The notes under the pieces: model-generated
Database searches by the model: none
Seen by the model: only the letters and a program-made list of their open reading frames with translations
What the model was told of the DNA's origin: nothing
Program-made: the position numbers and the translations under genes
From: Anaerolineales bacterium UBA6055
GTDB taxonomy: Bacteria; Chloroflexota; Anaerolineae; Aggregatilineales; Phototrophicaceae
NCBI GenBank assembly: GCA_002428985.1
Contig: DIYL01000047.1
Location: forward strand, 351,455-415,454
Length of the DNA: 64,000 bases
Direction: 5' to 3'
In this document: positions 46,341 through 54,582 of the stretch, piece after piece
Numbering within the stretch: position 1 is the first letter of the stretch
Layout: each line of letters starts with the position of its first letter

Positions 46341-47660
46341 CTATTGTGGTTCGACCATAATTTCAAAACCAAGGACGGTCGTGGTGTCATATGCGGCATT
46401 GCGCACCACAAATTCGTACGTTCCATCCATCGGAAGTGTAATATCAAAACTAGTGATTGTCGAGTTACGCGCCATAAATGTGACGATTTCATCTTCCGTC
46501 GAGTAGATTGTCAACGCCATATCCCCAGCTTCGCTAGTTTTACGGAAAGTTACCCGAATCCGATCTCCAGCTACACCAGTGTACACATACTGCGCAATGC
46601 CGGATACTTCCGTGACCTCGCCGATAATTGGACTGTTGTTTGGTAATCCCAGGATTGTACTCGGACTGACAACTAACTCGTAGTTATAAGTTGCGTAGTC
46701 TGTATTCCAATCGTCATACCATAGGGCAACATAATAGGTATCATCAGTATCTGGAATAAATGGGCGGATACGTGGTTGTCCCTTTGGTCCACTCCCATTA
46801 TCACGGTAGAGTTGTGTTTGCCACAGTGGGCGACCATCAAACTGGTAAATTGCGAGGGTTTTGTCACCTGTTTCCGGTAAAATCGCATTTAAATCCCATA
46901 ATTTCCCAGCTTGTGCTTCAAAAGCGAAGACAACAGGCAAATCTTCATTAATTTCACCGATCATTGGCACATTGGTTGTCACCGGAATAAGATCATGGCG
47001 ATAGAGGTGCAAGCTAATCTCTGTACCCTCGGGTTCCGATGTTATGAGTTGAATACGATATGTTCCTGTTGTTGGGAATTGGAACAATGGAATCATCGGG
47101 TCATTGTATACCCCTTCAGCAGCGATAATGTCGCCTTCTGGTGTGATAACATCCATCCCAACATTTGCCCCGAATAGGGTCGCAGTTACAATGTCGCCTT
47201 CAGTCATATCGGCTTCAATGATTTGGATTGCACCTGCAGCACTTAATTCGCCGTCGAAGATTAAGCTATTTTCACCCTCTGCCGTTAATGTCTCGATTGT
47301 ATAGAGTCCCAGATGGGCGACAAACTCACCTTCATCTACACTCCATTCAGGGCGAATAAACTCAATGGTATAGTCTCCGTCTGTTCCTAGTTCGATGTTG
47401 TCCAAATAGTTACTTTCGGCAATCGCGAGTTGCCCACCAGTCGGAGAACGCAATGTAATCGATACAGGGACAAGATTATTTAATGCCGATACATAGATCA
47501 CATCGCCAACACTTCCCGTAAAGGTCACGGGTACGACTGATGTATCCGCTGTAAATTCCCCAACAATGCTTTCGCCATATTGCAGGTTTACGTTATCTTG
47601 TGCGACAACGCCGGAAACCAATCCCATTATGATCATGAGTACAAGCCATAGTCGCTTCAT
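46341..47660 (-). CDS. Secreted PPC-like beta-sandwich repeat protein
   Basis: A 439-residue exported protein. Residues 1-20 are a signal peptide ('MKRLWLVLMIIMGLVSGVVA', cut likely before QDN). The rest is beta-rich, with about three or four units resembling pre-peptidase C-terminal domains, each with a 'Y' plus 'VxxxxxDxxL'-type core, for example 'GTYRIQLITSEPEGTEI', 'DTYYVALWYDDWNTDYATY' and 'GTYEFVVRNAAYDTTTV'. Such domains bind surfaces or carbohydrate and stay outside the cell. It is first in a two-gene unit with the STAND-LuxR regulator, suggesting that the regulator reports on envelope conditions (inference). Confidence 0.78.
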   Translation of the reverse strand: MKRLWLVLMIIMGLVSGVVAQDNVNLQYGESIVGEFTADTSVVPVTFTGSVGDVIYVSALNNLVPVSITLRSPTGGQLAIAESNYLDNIELGTDGDYTIEFIRPEWSVDEGEFVAHLGLYTIETLTAEGENSLIFDGELSAAGAIQIIEADMTEGDIVTATLFGANVGMDVITPEGDIIAAEGVYNDPMIPLFQFPTTGTYRIQLITSEPEGTEISLHLYRHDLIPVTTNVPMIGEINEDLPVVFAFEAQAGKLWDLNAILPETGDKTLAIYQFDGRPLWQTQLYRDNGSGPKGQPRIRPFIPDTDDTYYVALWYDDWNTDYATYNYELVVSPSTILGLPNNSPIIGEVTEVSGIAQYVYTGVAGDRIRVTFRKTSEAGDMALTIYSTEDEIVTFMARNSTITSFDITLPMDGTYEFVVRNAAYDTTTVLGFEIMVEPQ

Positions 47661-47817
47661 TTATCATTCTCCATAGGTTAATCGTCAGATTTACAAGCTG
47701 TCCAAATTTGTGACAAGCGTTATAATGCACATCGTCAATTACCAGTTTAGCATGATGTTGAATCTGTGCGATTCTAAACTTTGCAAATTGTAGCGAGCAT
47801 CCCTGAAAGGTTTTACC

Positions 47818-48582
47818 GTGCGTTTATTGTTATTTATTGTATTCCTCGTTGTATTTACGATGCCAACCCTAGCACAAGAAAATCAGCCAATTATATTTGC
47901 GACGGCAACCCCGTCCATTGAAACCGAAATCCTAACGGCATTCGTAGAACCTGAATCTGTGATTTTGCGTGCAGAAGATGGCGCATTTTTGGTGGGAGAT
48001 TTTTATCGCGTCGATCCAGCTAGCCCAACCATCATCTTATTGCATCAGTTGTATACCACCCGTGCAAGTTGGGAAGATGTCATTGGTGCATTGCTTGGGG
48101 CACACTATAACGTTCTCGCAGTTGATTTACGCGGGTATGGGGATTCTAGCCGGAGCATTAATTGGCGTAAAGCTGTTGATGACACCCAACTATGGTTTGA
48201 TTGGGTGCGAACAGAAGCTGGTGTACGTGGCGATGCGATTTCCACAATGGGATCAAGTATGGGGTCTACTTTGGCGATTGTTGGATGCGCCAATGATGAG
48301 CTATGTAAAACCAGCATTGCTATTTCGCCGGGGTGGGATTATTACGGGATTGTTCTAGACGAGGCGTTATCGGTTGGTATGGCAGAACGCTCATTGATGA
48401 TTTTATATACAGAGCGTGATCGTTGGCCTGTACTGGGTATGGACAATATTGAAGAAGCGAGTGCTGGACTCTTAGAGATTAATCAATTCACAGGCAATGC
48501 ACATGGTATGGATATGTTGACAATCCATGAGGAAACACTACCTATGATCCTTGATTGGTTCGCATTACATAGCGGACGCTAG
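47818..48582 (+). CDS. Secreted alpha/beta hydrolase
   Basis: A 254-residue protein from GTG 47818 (GAAAGG upstream) with a signal peptide (residues 1-20, 'MRLLLFIVFLVVFTMPTLAQ'). The hydrolase fold shows 'TIILLHQLYTTRASW', 'YNVLAVDLRGYGDSS', the nucleophile elbow GSSMG with S147, an acidic residue D201 in 'TERDRWP' and H229 in 'NAHGMDM', so the catalytic triad is complete. It could be an esterase, lipase or peptidase; the substrate cannot be told. Its stop overlaps the convergent SpoIIAA-like gene by four bases. Confidence 0.88.
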   Translation: MRLLLFIVFLVVFTMPTLAQENQPIIFATATPSIETEILTAFVEPESVILRAEDGAFLVGDFYRVDPASPTIILLHQLYTTRASWEDVIGALLGAHYNVLAVDLRGYGDSSRSINWRKAVDDTQLWFDWVRTEAGVRGDAISTMGSSMGSTLAIVGCANDELCKTSIAISPGWDYYGIVLDEALSVGMAERSLMILYTERDRWPVLGMDNIEEASAGLLEINQFTGNAHGMDMLTIHEETLPMILDWFALHSGR

Positions 48583-48968
48583 GTCGCTGGCGGTGCAAAC
48601 TGGTCAAGTAAAAAATGTGCCTCTTCCATCGTGTAGCACAATATCAATTTATGGCTCGCTAACGGATAGCTACGGTTAAATCCGTTGTAAATTTCATGGA
48701 ACAGCGGATTTTGCGAAATCACCATACGATAACGAATGTTGTTGTTCTCTAATTGTGTGAGATAGTATAATTCTTTCATAGTTTCGGGTGGGAAGTGCTG
48801 TGCCCGTGCGAGATCAATTATAACATCTACAGGGTGATTAACACGATGTACCTCATCAAATGCTTCAAAACAAACCATGTAAAAGTCATCCCAAGTTGAC
48901 GTAGGACGAAAAACAAAGGTCATGATGGATTTACTGTCGTTCAACCACCGATATAATACTTGTTGCAT
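48579..48968 (-). CDS. SpoIIAA-like small protein (fourth copy)
   Basis: A 129-residue protein similar to those at 10051, 12001 and 12449: opening 'MQQVLYRWLNDSKSIMTFVF', the strand 'PVDVIIDLARAQHFPPETM', 'IRYRMVISQNPLFHEIYN' and the end 'TMEEAHFLLDQF' (compare 'TPEEAIAFLW'). It lacks signal peptide and membrane segments. The copy is isolated from the other three by 36 kb. It is convergent with the secreted hydrolase and divergent from the SUMF1-domain gene (72-base gap). Role unknown. Confidence 0.62.
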   Translation of the reverse strand: MQQVLYRWLNDSKSIMTFVFRPTSTWDDFYMVCFEAFDEVHRVNHPVDVIIDLARAQHFPPETMKELYYLTQLENNNIRYRMVISQNPLFHEIYNGFNRSYPLASHKLILCYTMEEAHFLLDQFAPPAT

Positions 48969-49040
48969 AGTTAAACCCCATCTCTTTCGTAACTTTATGA
49001 TAGACTAAAAAGACAGTCTGAATCATTAAGGTTCATTTCG

Positions 49041-49784
49041 ATGCAGATTTCAACCATTACAATACCTGCGGATACCTATACAATCGGGCACCGATCACTG
49101 CCCGAAAGCCAACCTGTGCATCAAATTGTCATCGGAGCATACGACATTGCGAGGACACCTGTTACTAATGAACAATTTACAGTATTTGTTCAATCAGGTG
49201 GGTATCAAGATGAAACGCTGTGGACAACAATTGGTTGGCGATGGCAAGCCAATAAGCAAATACAATATCCACATTATTGGCACGACAATAAATTTAATCG
49301 CCGACAACAGCCAGTTGTTGGGATTTCTTGGTATACCGCAATCGCATTTTGTGCGTGGCTAAGTCGGGAGACGGTTGACGACTGGACATTACCGTCAGAA
49401 GCACAATGGGAAATCGCCATTCGGGACAAATCTGAGGCGACGATTACACAGCCAGAAACCATCAACGGTGCCGATAAAGGGCTAGGGTATCCAATTGCTG
49501 TTGATAAAGGACATATCCATAATAATGGACTGATCAATATGTTAGGCAATATCAGCGAATGGACACGTAGTCGTTGGGGTCGTAATTGGCAAACCCTCGA
49601 GTATGGGTATCCGTATGATCCAGATGATGGACGTGAAGACATAACGGGAAGTCATGCACGGGTGATGCGCGGTGGATCATGGTTTGATCCGATCCAATAT
49701 TGTCATCCAGCATATCGTGCGCGATATTTACCGGGGTCACGTGGGAGTAATATTGGGTTTCGTTTAGCAAAATTGGTAAAATAG
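49041..49784 (+). CDS. SUMF1/FGE-domain protein
   Basis: A 247-residue protein that is one SUMF1 domain: 'HQIVIGAYDIARTPVTNEQF', 'QPVVGISWYTAIAFCAWLS', 'WTLPSEAQWEIAIR', 'GNISEWTRSRWG' and 'VMRGGSWFDPIQYCHPAYR'. Formylglycine-generating enzymes need a cysteine pair near 'GGS(Y/W)xxCHxSYC'; here only C221 remains and the first is absent. It is therefore more likely one of the other SUMF1 branches (for example EgtB-like partners or ligand-binding forms). No sulfatase gene is nearby. AAGG lies nine bases before the ATG. Confidence 0.88.
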   Translation: MQISTITIPADTYTIGHRSLPESQPVHQIVIGAYDIARTPVTNEQFTVFVQSGGYQDETLWTTIGWRWQANKQIQYPHYWHDNKFNRRQQPVVGISWYTAIAFCAWLSRETVDDWTLPSEAQWEIAIRDKSEATITQPETINGADKGLGYPIAVDKGHIHNNGLINMLGNISEWTRSRWGRNWQTLEYGYPYDPDDGREDITGSHARVMRGGSWFDPIQYCHPAYRARYLPGSRGSNIGFRLAKLVK

Positions 49785-49827
49785 AGTCGTACTTGTTATA
49801 CTATGAGGCAAGTTGTTTTGTGGAATC

Positions 49828-49855
49828 AAAAAACGGGGGCATTTCTGCCACCCGC
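49828..49855 (-). terminator. Intrinsic terminator of the Flp pilin gene
   Basis: On the minus strand, a GC-rich stem (CGGG-T-GGCA with TGCCCCCG, one bulged T, loop GAAA) is followed by six T. It lies 24 bases after the pilin stop. Confidence 0.8.
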
Positions 49856-49878
49856 TTCCAAGTCGAACTCTGTTCTGT

Positions 49879-50037
49879 TTATGGATTGTTGAGTTGACCA
49901 ACGATATTGGAGAAGATGTTACCGATTGCAGGTCCAAGCAATGCGAGGATGACGATAACAACTACTGCTACTAAAACAAGGATCAAAGCGTATTCTACTA
50001 GACCCTGGCCTTCTTCGTTACGTGGTTGGTAAAGCAT
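49879..50037 (-). CDS. Flp/Fap-type pilin (short, orphan)
   Basis: A 52-residue protein translated by hand from ATG 50037, with an AGGAG site upstream. The sequence MLYQPRNEEG is a 10-residue leader, followed by 'QGLVEYALILVLVAVVVIVI', the Flp-pilin signature: prepilin-peptidase cleavage after G10 puts Glu at +5 (E15) and Tyr at +6. A single hydrophobic helix and a short tail 'GNIFSNIVGQLNNP' complete it. Flp pilins form Tad adhesive pili, yet no tad/cpa export gene lies within the window, so the assembly machinery must be elsewhere. Confidence 0.93.
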   Translation of the reverse strand: MLYQPRNEEGQGLVEYALILVLVAVVVIVILALLGPAIGNIFSNIVGQLNNP

Positions 50038-50517
50038 GATAATAGCTCCTTATAACGTATAATGTGTTGAGTTGAATATCTCAACTTCAAAATCACTATA
50101 TCATAGGTTTTTGATCGTGACAATTCATTGTTCACAATTTTTAACCATTTTTAACAACTATTATTTGTTTCGCTATTACAAAAATTATCAAAAACCGTCT
50201 CTACCCCGCTTAAATACTAGATCTCATATGAAAAGCATAAGATTTTCCAATTTTTCAAACTAAGTGCTTTTCAGACAGAATTAGTATAAAAGTCCTATAT
50301 TGCCTCTGAATATTGATATAACAATTTGTAAACTTCTTAATTCTTCTAACGTTATAATCACGCAAGATTAGTATTTATAGGCATTTTTAAGATATAAATA
50401 AAGGGTTAATTTAGAGTTGGAATTAATTATTTTTGGATAATAACTAAATTTTCAACTACTTTATCATTGCGAGAGGCACAAAAACATACCTCCCACAATT
50501 ATTTTTTATTGTTTATG
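50038..50517. other. AT-rich gene-free stretch upstream of pilin gene
   Basis: About 480 AT-rich bases separate the pilin start from the anti-sigma-type gene stop (both minus strand). I see no convincing gene; a 63-codon plus-strand frame from a TTG lacks a site. An inverted repeat GTTGAG/CTCAAC (50065-50084) lies in the probable 5' leader of the pilin mRNA, a plausible control element. Confidence 0.5.
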
Positions 50518-51912
50518 TTAGTCGTCAAGCATATCTAACGCGCTCAAACTTCCATTAAGCTGTAAATTAATGACGGTCGGCGCGTGATTATAGCTTTGGC
50601 TCTGCCAGACGCCATCATAAGCATCAATTCTGAGTCCTACATTATGCGGATAATCCAATTGTAATCTAGCTAATGACGATACCATCGTGACAGTGACATG
50701 ATAATTTGTGCCTGTGTACGGTAAACTAAGCGATGTGGTACTCGCCCCCATTGTTAATGTCATGCCCTGTAAACTCACTTGACCTAAATCTAAAGACGCA
50801 TCATGATTGCCAACTGTTATATCTAAGTCGGTACGGACACCTTCCCCAATTTTGAAAAACCACACAGGTACTTCACCCGTTTCATCCAATAAATAATATG
50901 GATGATTGTCGATATTAATGATCTTAATCCGATTGCCTAATTCACTGTACTCATATGCACCGATGTTGGAAATATCTCCCATGAATACGGTATCGGGTAG
51001 ACTGCCGATTCGTAGATCAACATTTCCGGCATCAATATTTAGGCTCATGCCTCTAATGGCTTCATCGTTAATATCAATTGTTTGTGTTTGAGGTGTGTCA
51101 TCAAAATCATCTGGTGGCAGAACATAGAGCTCATCTCGCTGTGGCATCTCTTCAGCTTCAAATTGACCATAACGGCGGATAAAGTCATCGACATTTAATG
51201 TGAAGCTCGTTTCAGAAATTTTATCGGCTTCAAACGCAACATTGATGAATCCGGTTGTCATATAATTCAGTTCATGTCCCATGAGGTCACGATGCAACCC
51301 TTTTAGTGTCAGGGTAGCGAATAGACGGGTGTTACTGGTATTGATGTCACTCAGGAAGAAGTGAACTTCCTTAAAGCGTGTGTTTAATGTTGAAATCCGT
51401 TCGGTAACAACCGCTGCTGACATTTCATCGGTACCGAGTTCACTATGATGATACGCATCGGTGAGCAAACCGTCTAACATGGTCGGGTTATTATCATTCC
51501 AAGCATTTAGAAATTGTCGGGTCAACTCAGCTTTATCGATGGTCACCGGGGCGATAAGGTTTTCTGCATTATATTGATCGACTGTGGTGTCAGTTACCAT
51601 AAATACTGCGAAGCGGACAAATAGAATTGATGCGACAATAGCAGCAACGGCAGTCCAGCGTAATTGTGTTTCCCGTTTACGTTTTTGTGGTCGAAAGACA
51701 GGCATAGTATTTTCCTCTGATTTAGATAGTGGTTGAGTCTGTAGGTCGTCCATGATGAGTGCTTGATTGATCTCTAAAATGAGACGTTCCAGTTCGGGAT
51801 CATGTTCTGCACGCGATAGCACACGTGCGACGGTATCCATGTCACCCTCGTCGAGAGCGACCGTATATTGATAGGTCAATTTTTCGCGGTCTTGGGCTGT
51901 TAAAATGCTCAT
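50518..51912 (-). CDS. Anti-sigma-type membrane protein with SnoaL-like and adhesin-like domains
   Basis: A 464-residue protein coupled to the ECF sigma gene by an ATGA overlap. Residues 1-60 are a soluble helical part ('LTYQYTVALDEGDMDTVARV') that could bind sigma. One membrane helix follows (about 85-107). The outer part has a SnoaL/NTF2-like block (about 128-240; 'LTRQFLNAWNDNNPTMLDGL') and a beta-helical, DUF4097/LiaF-like region (about 290-460; 'GMSLNIDAGNVDLRIGS', 'LDLGQVSLQGMTLTMGAS'). No classical zinc anti-sigma HxxxCxxC motif is seen. Sigma control is inferred from gene order and topology. Confidence 0.75.
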   Translation of the reverse strand: MSILTAQDREKLTYQYTVALDEGDMDTVARVLSRAEHDPELERLILEINQALIMDDLQTQPLSKSEENTMPVFRPQKRKRETQLRWTAVAAIVASILFVRFAVFMVTDTTVDQYNAENLIAPVTIDKAELTRQFLNAWNDNNPTMLDGLLTDAYHHSELGTDEMSAAVVTERISTLNTRFKEVHFFLSDINTSNTRLFATLTLKGLHRDLMGHELNYMTTGFINVAFEADKISETSFTLNVDDFIRRYGQFEAEEMPQRDELYVLPPDDFDDTPQTQTIDINDEAIRGMSLNIDAGNVDLRIGSLPDTVFMGDISNIGAYEYSELGNRIKIINIDNHPYYLLDETGEVPVWFFKIGEGVRTDLDITVGNHDASLDLGQVSLQGMTLTMGASTTSLSLPYTGTNYHVTVTMVSSLARLQLDYPHNVGLRIDAYDGVWQSQSYNHAPTVINLQLNGSLSALDMLDD

Positions 51913-52520
51913 GACCCATCTCCTTTTTGTTGAGCTTGACGAGCAATACGGAGTCGATTTAAGGCACGATGTAAACGGACACGAGCAGCACCCGCTGAGA
52001 TTTGCAGACGTTTAGCCAGCGCATCCCCATTCAAGTCATCTAAAATCGCTAATCGGATAACTTCTTGGTCATTTTCTGATACCAACGATAGCAAGTTATG
52101 AACAGCTTCCTCGGATTCAAGTTCCCGTTCAGGATCATCACCAGCATATTGGCTGAGGCGGTCAAAAAGATCCCCCTCGCTCATATCCTGTTGCGTTTGG
52201 GGATACAAATCGCGGATGAGAGGCTCGCGTTGATTTTGTGCGATTTGCTTGGCTTGCTTACGTCGAATCAAATTGACGGCAATTCCTAGCAACCACGCTT
52301 TGGGTGGGCGCGATGGGTCAAACCGATCCGCGTGATTGAGTGCCTCGCGTACCAAATCATTGAGCACGTCATCGGCTACCCGCACCGCGTCATCACCAAA
52401 GGCTAACCGCGATTTGATGACATAAAGCCGGATACTATCGCGCAGTGTTGCAACTTCCTGCGCGATATACGACTTGAGTTGAGCATAACTTTCGATTGAA
52501 TCTTGCATATTTTCGTCCAT
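51909..52520 (-). CDS. ECF-type RNA polymerase sigma factor
   Basis: A 203-residue sigma-70-family factor. Region 2 includes 'ALNHADRFDPSRPPKAWLLG' and 'IAVNLIRRKQAKQIAQNQRE', region 4 'EAVHNLLSLVSENDQEVIRL' and the DNA-reading helix 'DLNGDALAKRLQISAGAARV'. The length and lack of regions 1 and 3 fit group 4. It directs RNA polymerase to a small regulon and is probably held by the downstream membrane protein. ATG 52520 is used; ATG 52508 is a second possibility. A gene-free 500 bases lies upstream. Confidence 0.9.
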   Translation of the reverse strand: MDENMQDSIESYAQLKSYIAQEVATLRDSIRLYVIKSRLAFGDDAVRVADDVLNDLVREALNHADRFDPSRPPKAWLLGIAVNLIRRKQAKQIAQNQREPLIRDLYPQTQQDMSEGDLFDRLSQYAGDDPERELESEEAVHNLLSLVSENDQEVIRLAILDDLNGDALAKRLQISAGAARVRLHRALNRLRIARQAQQKGDGS

Positions 52521-53022
52521 AGTGCGTCATTTCAATATTGACAGTTCGCTAGCGTGTCTATTATCTATTCACTTTATGAACGGGTTTTGTTACACGTCAA
52601 GATAAGTTCTTCATAAGAGAGTCGCATTGTATACTATTCCGCATCAGCAGTTACTTTTGATGATAGAGATAATCGCTAATAAAATGCTAGGTAATAGAAA
52701 AACAATCTCTCGAATATCTGTTTAGTGTCCGGGTGACTAGTAAACATATGGAGAACAAGATTTAGTAATTGTGATGATGTAGATTTATTTAGATGTGTGA
52801 TAGATATACCAGACAAACGTGTTGAGAATTTTAACAAGTTAATTGATGTAGCAGAAGAATCTGTTGGCACAAGTAAATTAGACCTTACATTATACAATAT
52901 TCGTGAGGTAATAACCGATGTCTACGCTATATTGAATTATGAGAAATAGACAGGCCTTACATTGGATCAGATAGCACTAACTGAAGTGATAAAGCGAATA
53001 AGTGGTTTACAAGGTTCACTTA
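52521..53022. other. AT-rich gap with a coding relic
   Basis: This stretch of about 500 bases has no intact gene with a start and ribosome binding site. Its right half contains an open frame listed as a pseudogene. The promoter of the sigma gene should lie at the left end. Confidence 0.5.
52737..52949 (+). pseudogene. Open coding fragment without a start (relic)
   Basis: A frame of 70 codons runs from just after a TGA to the TAG at 52947-52949. It reads like real protein ('VIDIPDKRVENFNKLIDVAE', 'LYNIREVITDVYAILNYEK') but has no ATG and no ribosome binding site. An ATG at 52748 lies in another frame; a one-base shift near 52755-52763 would join it to this frame and give about 67 residues. 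GTG 52797 could also start a 50-residue product. I read it as a decayed small gene, but cannot exclude a sequencing error. Confidence 0.35.
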
Positions 53023-53589
53023 ATGAGCCATTGGAAATACCAACTCGATTTCACGAACAATAAAGGAGCAACAAATTTGACATGGCCAGATATACACCAT
53101 AAATTATTAGCGGCACTCGAAGGCGATCCTATTTGGGATGATGATACAACTCCAAAAGAAGCATTTGAGCAACTGAAGATCTTAACCCAAAAAGACTTTG
53201 GATATAATTTTCGGGCTTGGACAAAGTATTTTGACAGCTTTAAATTTTATCATGATGCATTCACAGGATATAAGGAATGGGACAAATGGCGTGAGATTCA
53301 AGGCATGAATAAATTCACAAGCCAGTTACTGCTAGTATTGGATGGTAATACAGTAGAGCAATTCGATAGTGAGATAAGTACAAAAGAAGATGCCTATGAA
53401 GTTTTAAAAATTATAACAAAAGAAGATTTTGGTTATGATATACGTGGTTGGCAAATATATTTTCAGGATACTAACTTTGAAATTAAAACTAATTTTGAAG
53501 CTATGAAAAAGGGATATGCTGAGTGGAGGAAGATTCGAAGGGAAAGAATAGATCAGAGGAAACAAAACAATAATGAACGTACAGATTGA
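53023..53589 (+). CDS. Hypothetical protein with two internal repeats
   Basis: A 188-residue protein from ATG 53023, eight bases after AAGG. It contains two homologous halves (about 24-90 and 97-171). Each has the core 'LK(I)(L/I)T(Q/K)(K/E)DFGY(N/D)xRxWxxYF', written here in pattern form, and later an aromatic 'Y(K/A)EWxKxR' helix. The DFGYD...W motif resembles the short helical caps seen in HEAT-repeat-like proteins of other bacteria, a weak analogy. Base composition is clearly more AT-rich than the surroundings, hinting at transfer. Function unknown. Confidence 0.6.
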   Translation: MSHWKYQLDFTNNKGATNLTWPDIHHKLLAALEGDPIWDDDTTPKEAFEQLKILTQKDFGYNFRAWTKYFDSFKFYHDAFTGYKEWDKWREIQGMNKFTSQLLLVLDGNTVEQFDSEISTKEDAYEVLKIITKEDFGYDIRGWQIYFQDTNFEIKTNFEAMKKGYAEWRKIRRERIDQRKQNNNERTD

Positions 53590-53608
53590 TGATTGGAAAG
53601 GAAGAATA

Positions 53609-53707
53609 ATGACACAACCAGCGGGAGATTTTGATACCCCACCGATTCCAAGGAGTAGAGGCGGTAGAGCAGTGTTAGAGTTCACTGCTCTGGATGTGGC
53701 AATATAG
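53609..53707 (+). CDS. Tiny open frame with good ribosome binding site
   Basis: A 32-codon frame preceded by AAAGGAAG seven bases before ATG. The product (starting 'MTQPAGDFDTPPIPRSRGGR') has no motif and looks like the N-terminus of a broken gene. The same frame is open to an ATG at 53573. It lies 20 bases after the repeat protein and may be cotranscribed with it. Very tentative. Confidence 0.3.
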   Translation: MTQPAGDFDTPPIPRSRGGRAVLEFTALDVAI

Positions 53708-53831
53708 TTTGTCACTAAGCCTAAGATGTGACCTATCTCAAAGATAGCGAGTAAATTGATATTAGAAAGGAAATCAATGTACCGACCATTACCAAAGCAG
53801 TTACCTACAATCCAAACCTCTCAAACTATGG

Positions 53832-53837
53832 CATAAT
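53832..53837 (+). promoter_or_regulatory. -10 element of racemase gene
   Basis: CATAAT preceded by TGG forms an extended -10 about 50 bases before the ATG at 53887. No clear -35 is visible. Confidence 0.35.
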
Positions 53838-53886
53838 GGCGCATAAATCTATGAATTGATGCAGATTGCAATGAGGAGCACAGATT

Positions 53887-54582
53887 ATGAAAACAATTGG
53901 ACTCATCGGTGGTATGAGTTGGGAATCTAGTATTGAATATTATCGCATTATCAATGAAGAAACGAAAAAACGCCTTGGCGGTGTCCATTCGTCAGAATGT
54001 ATCATGTTTTCGTTTGATTTTGCCGAAATTGAAGACCTCCAGATGAAAGACGATTGGGATACTGCGACTCAGCGTATGATTCAAGCAGCCCAACAAGTCG
54101 AACGCGGCGGTGGTGAATGTCTTGTGATTTGTACCAATACCATGCATAAAATGGCTGATGATGTCCAAAAGGCGATTGACATCCCCCTGATTCATATTGC
54201 CGATGCAACGGCAGAAGCTGTGAAAGCTAACAATATCGAAAAAATTGGTTTGTTGGGAACACGCTTCACGATGGAACACGATTTCTATAAAGGGCGTATT
54301 GTCAATAATTTTGGGTTGGATGTGTTGATACCTGATGATGCAGGGCGCGATAGTGTGCATCAGATCATCTATGACGAGTTAATTATTGGTGAGATAAAAG
54401 ATGAATCACGGGTGACTTATCAAAATATCATCGGCTCATTACAAGCAGATGGTGCGGAGGGTGTTATTCTCGGGTGTACTGAAATCGGATTACTCATCAA
54501 ACCAGAAGATAGTCCGATTCCTGTTTATGACACAACCTATTTACATGCTGTTGCAGCAGTTGAATGGGCATTATCCGACTGA
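53887..54582 (+). CDS. Aspartate/glutamate racemase family protein
   Basis: A 231-residue protein with a GAGGAG site. The two-cysteine racemase pattern is complete: 'IGLIGGMSWESSIEYYRII' at the start, first cysteine in 'LVICTNTMHKMAD', second in 'GVILGCTEIGLLIKPED'. These PLP-independent enzymes move the alpha proton of aspartate, glutamate or related acids (RacD/YgeA branch), here probably aspartate by the 'CTNTMHK' context. It is cytosolic. Its 3' end overlaps the convergent histidine-kinase gene by 12 bases. Confidence 0.92.
   Translation: MKTIGLIGGMSWESSIEYYRIINEETKKRLGGVHSSECIMFSFDFAEIEDLQMKDDWDTATQRMIQAAQQVERGGGECLVICTNTMHKMADDVQKAIDIPLIHIADATAEAVKANNIEKIGLLGTRFTMEHDFYKGRIVNNFGLDVLIPDDAGRDSVHQIIYDELIIGEIKDESRVTYQNIIGSLQADGAEGVILGCTEIGLLIKPEDSPIPVYDTTYLHAVAAVEWALSD

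Noticed and set aside
49041..49784. Call of a formylglycine-generating enzyme
   Set aside because: Only one of the two needed cysteines is present; kept as a SUMF1-domain protein.
50072..50263. Plus-strand frame of 63 codons from a TTG
   Set aside because: Lies over the pilin leader, lacks a site and has AT-driven composition.
52676..52897. Minus-strand frame of 73 codons
   Set aside because: Antisense to the plus-strand coding relic; no ribosome binding site.
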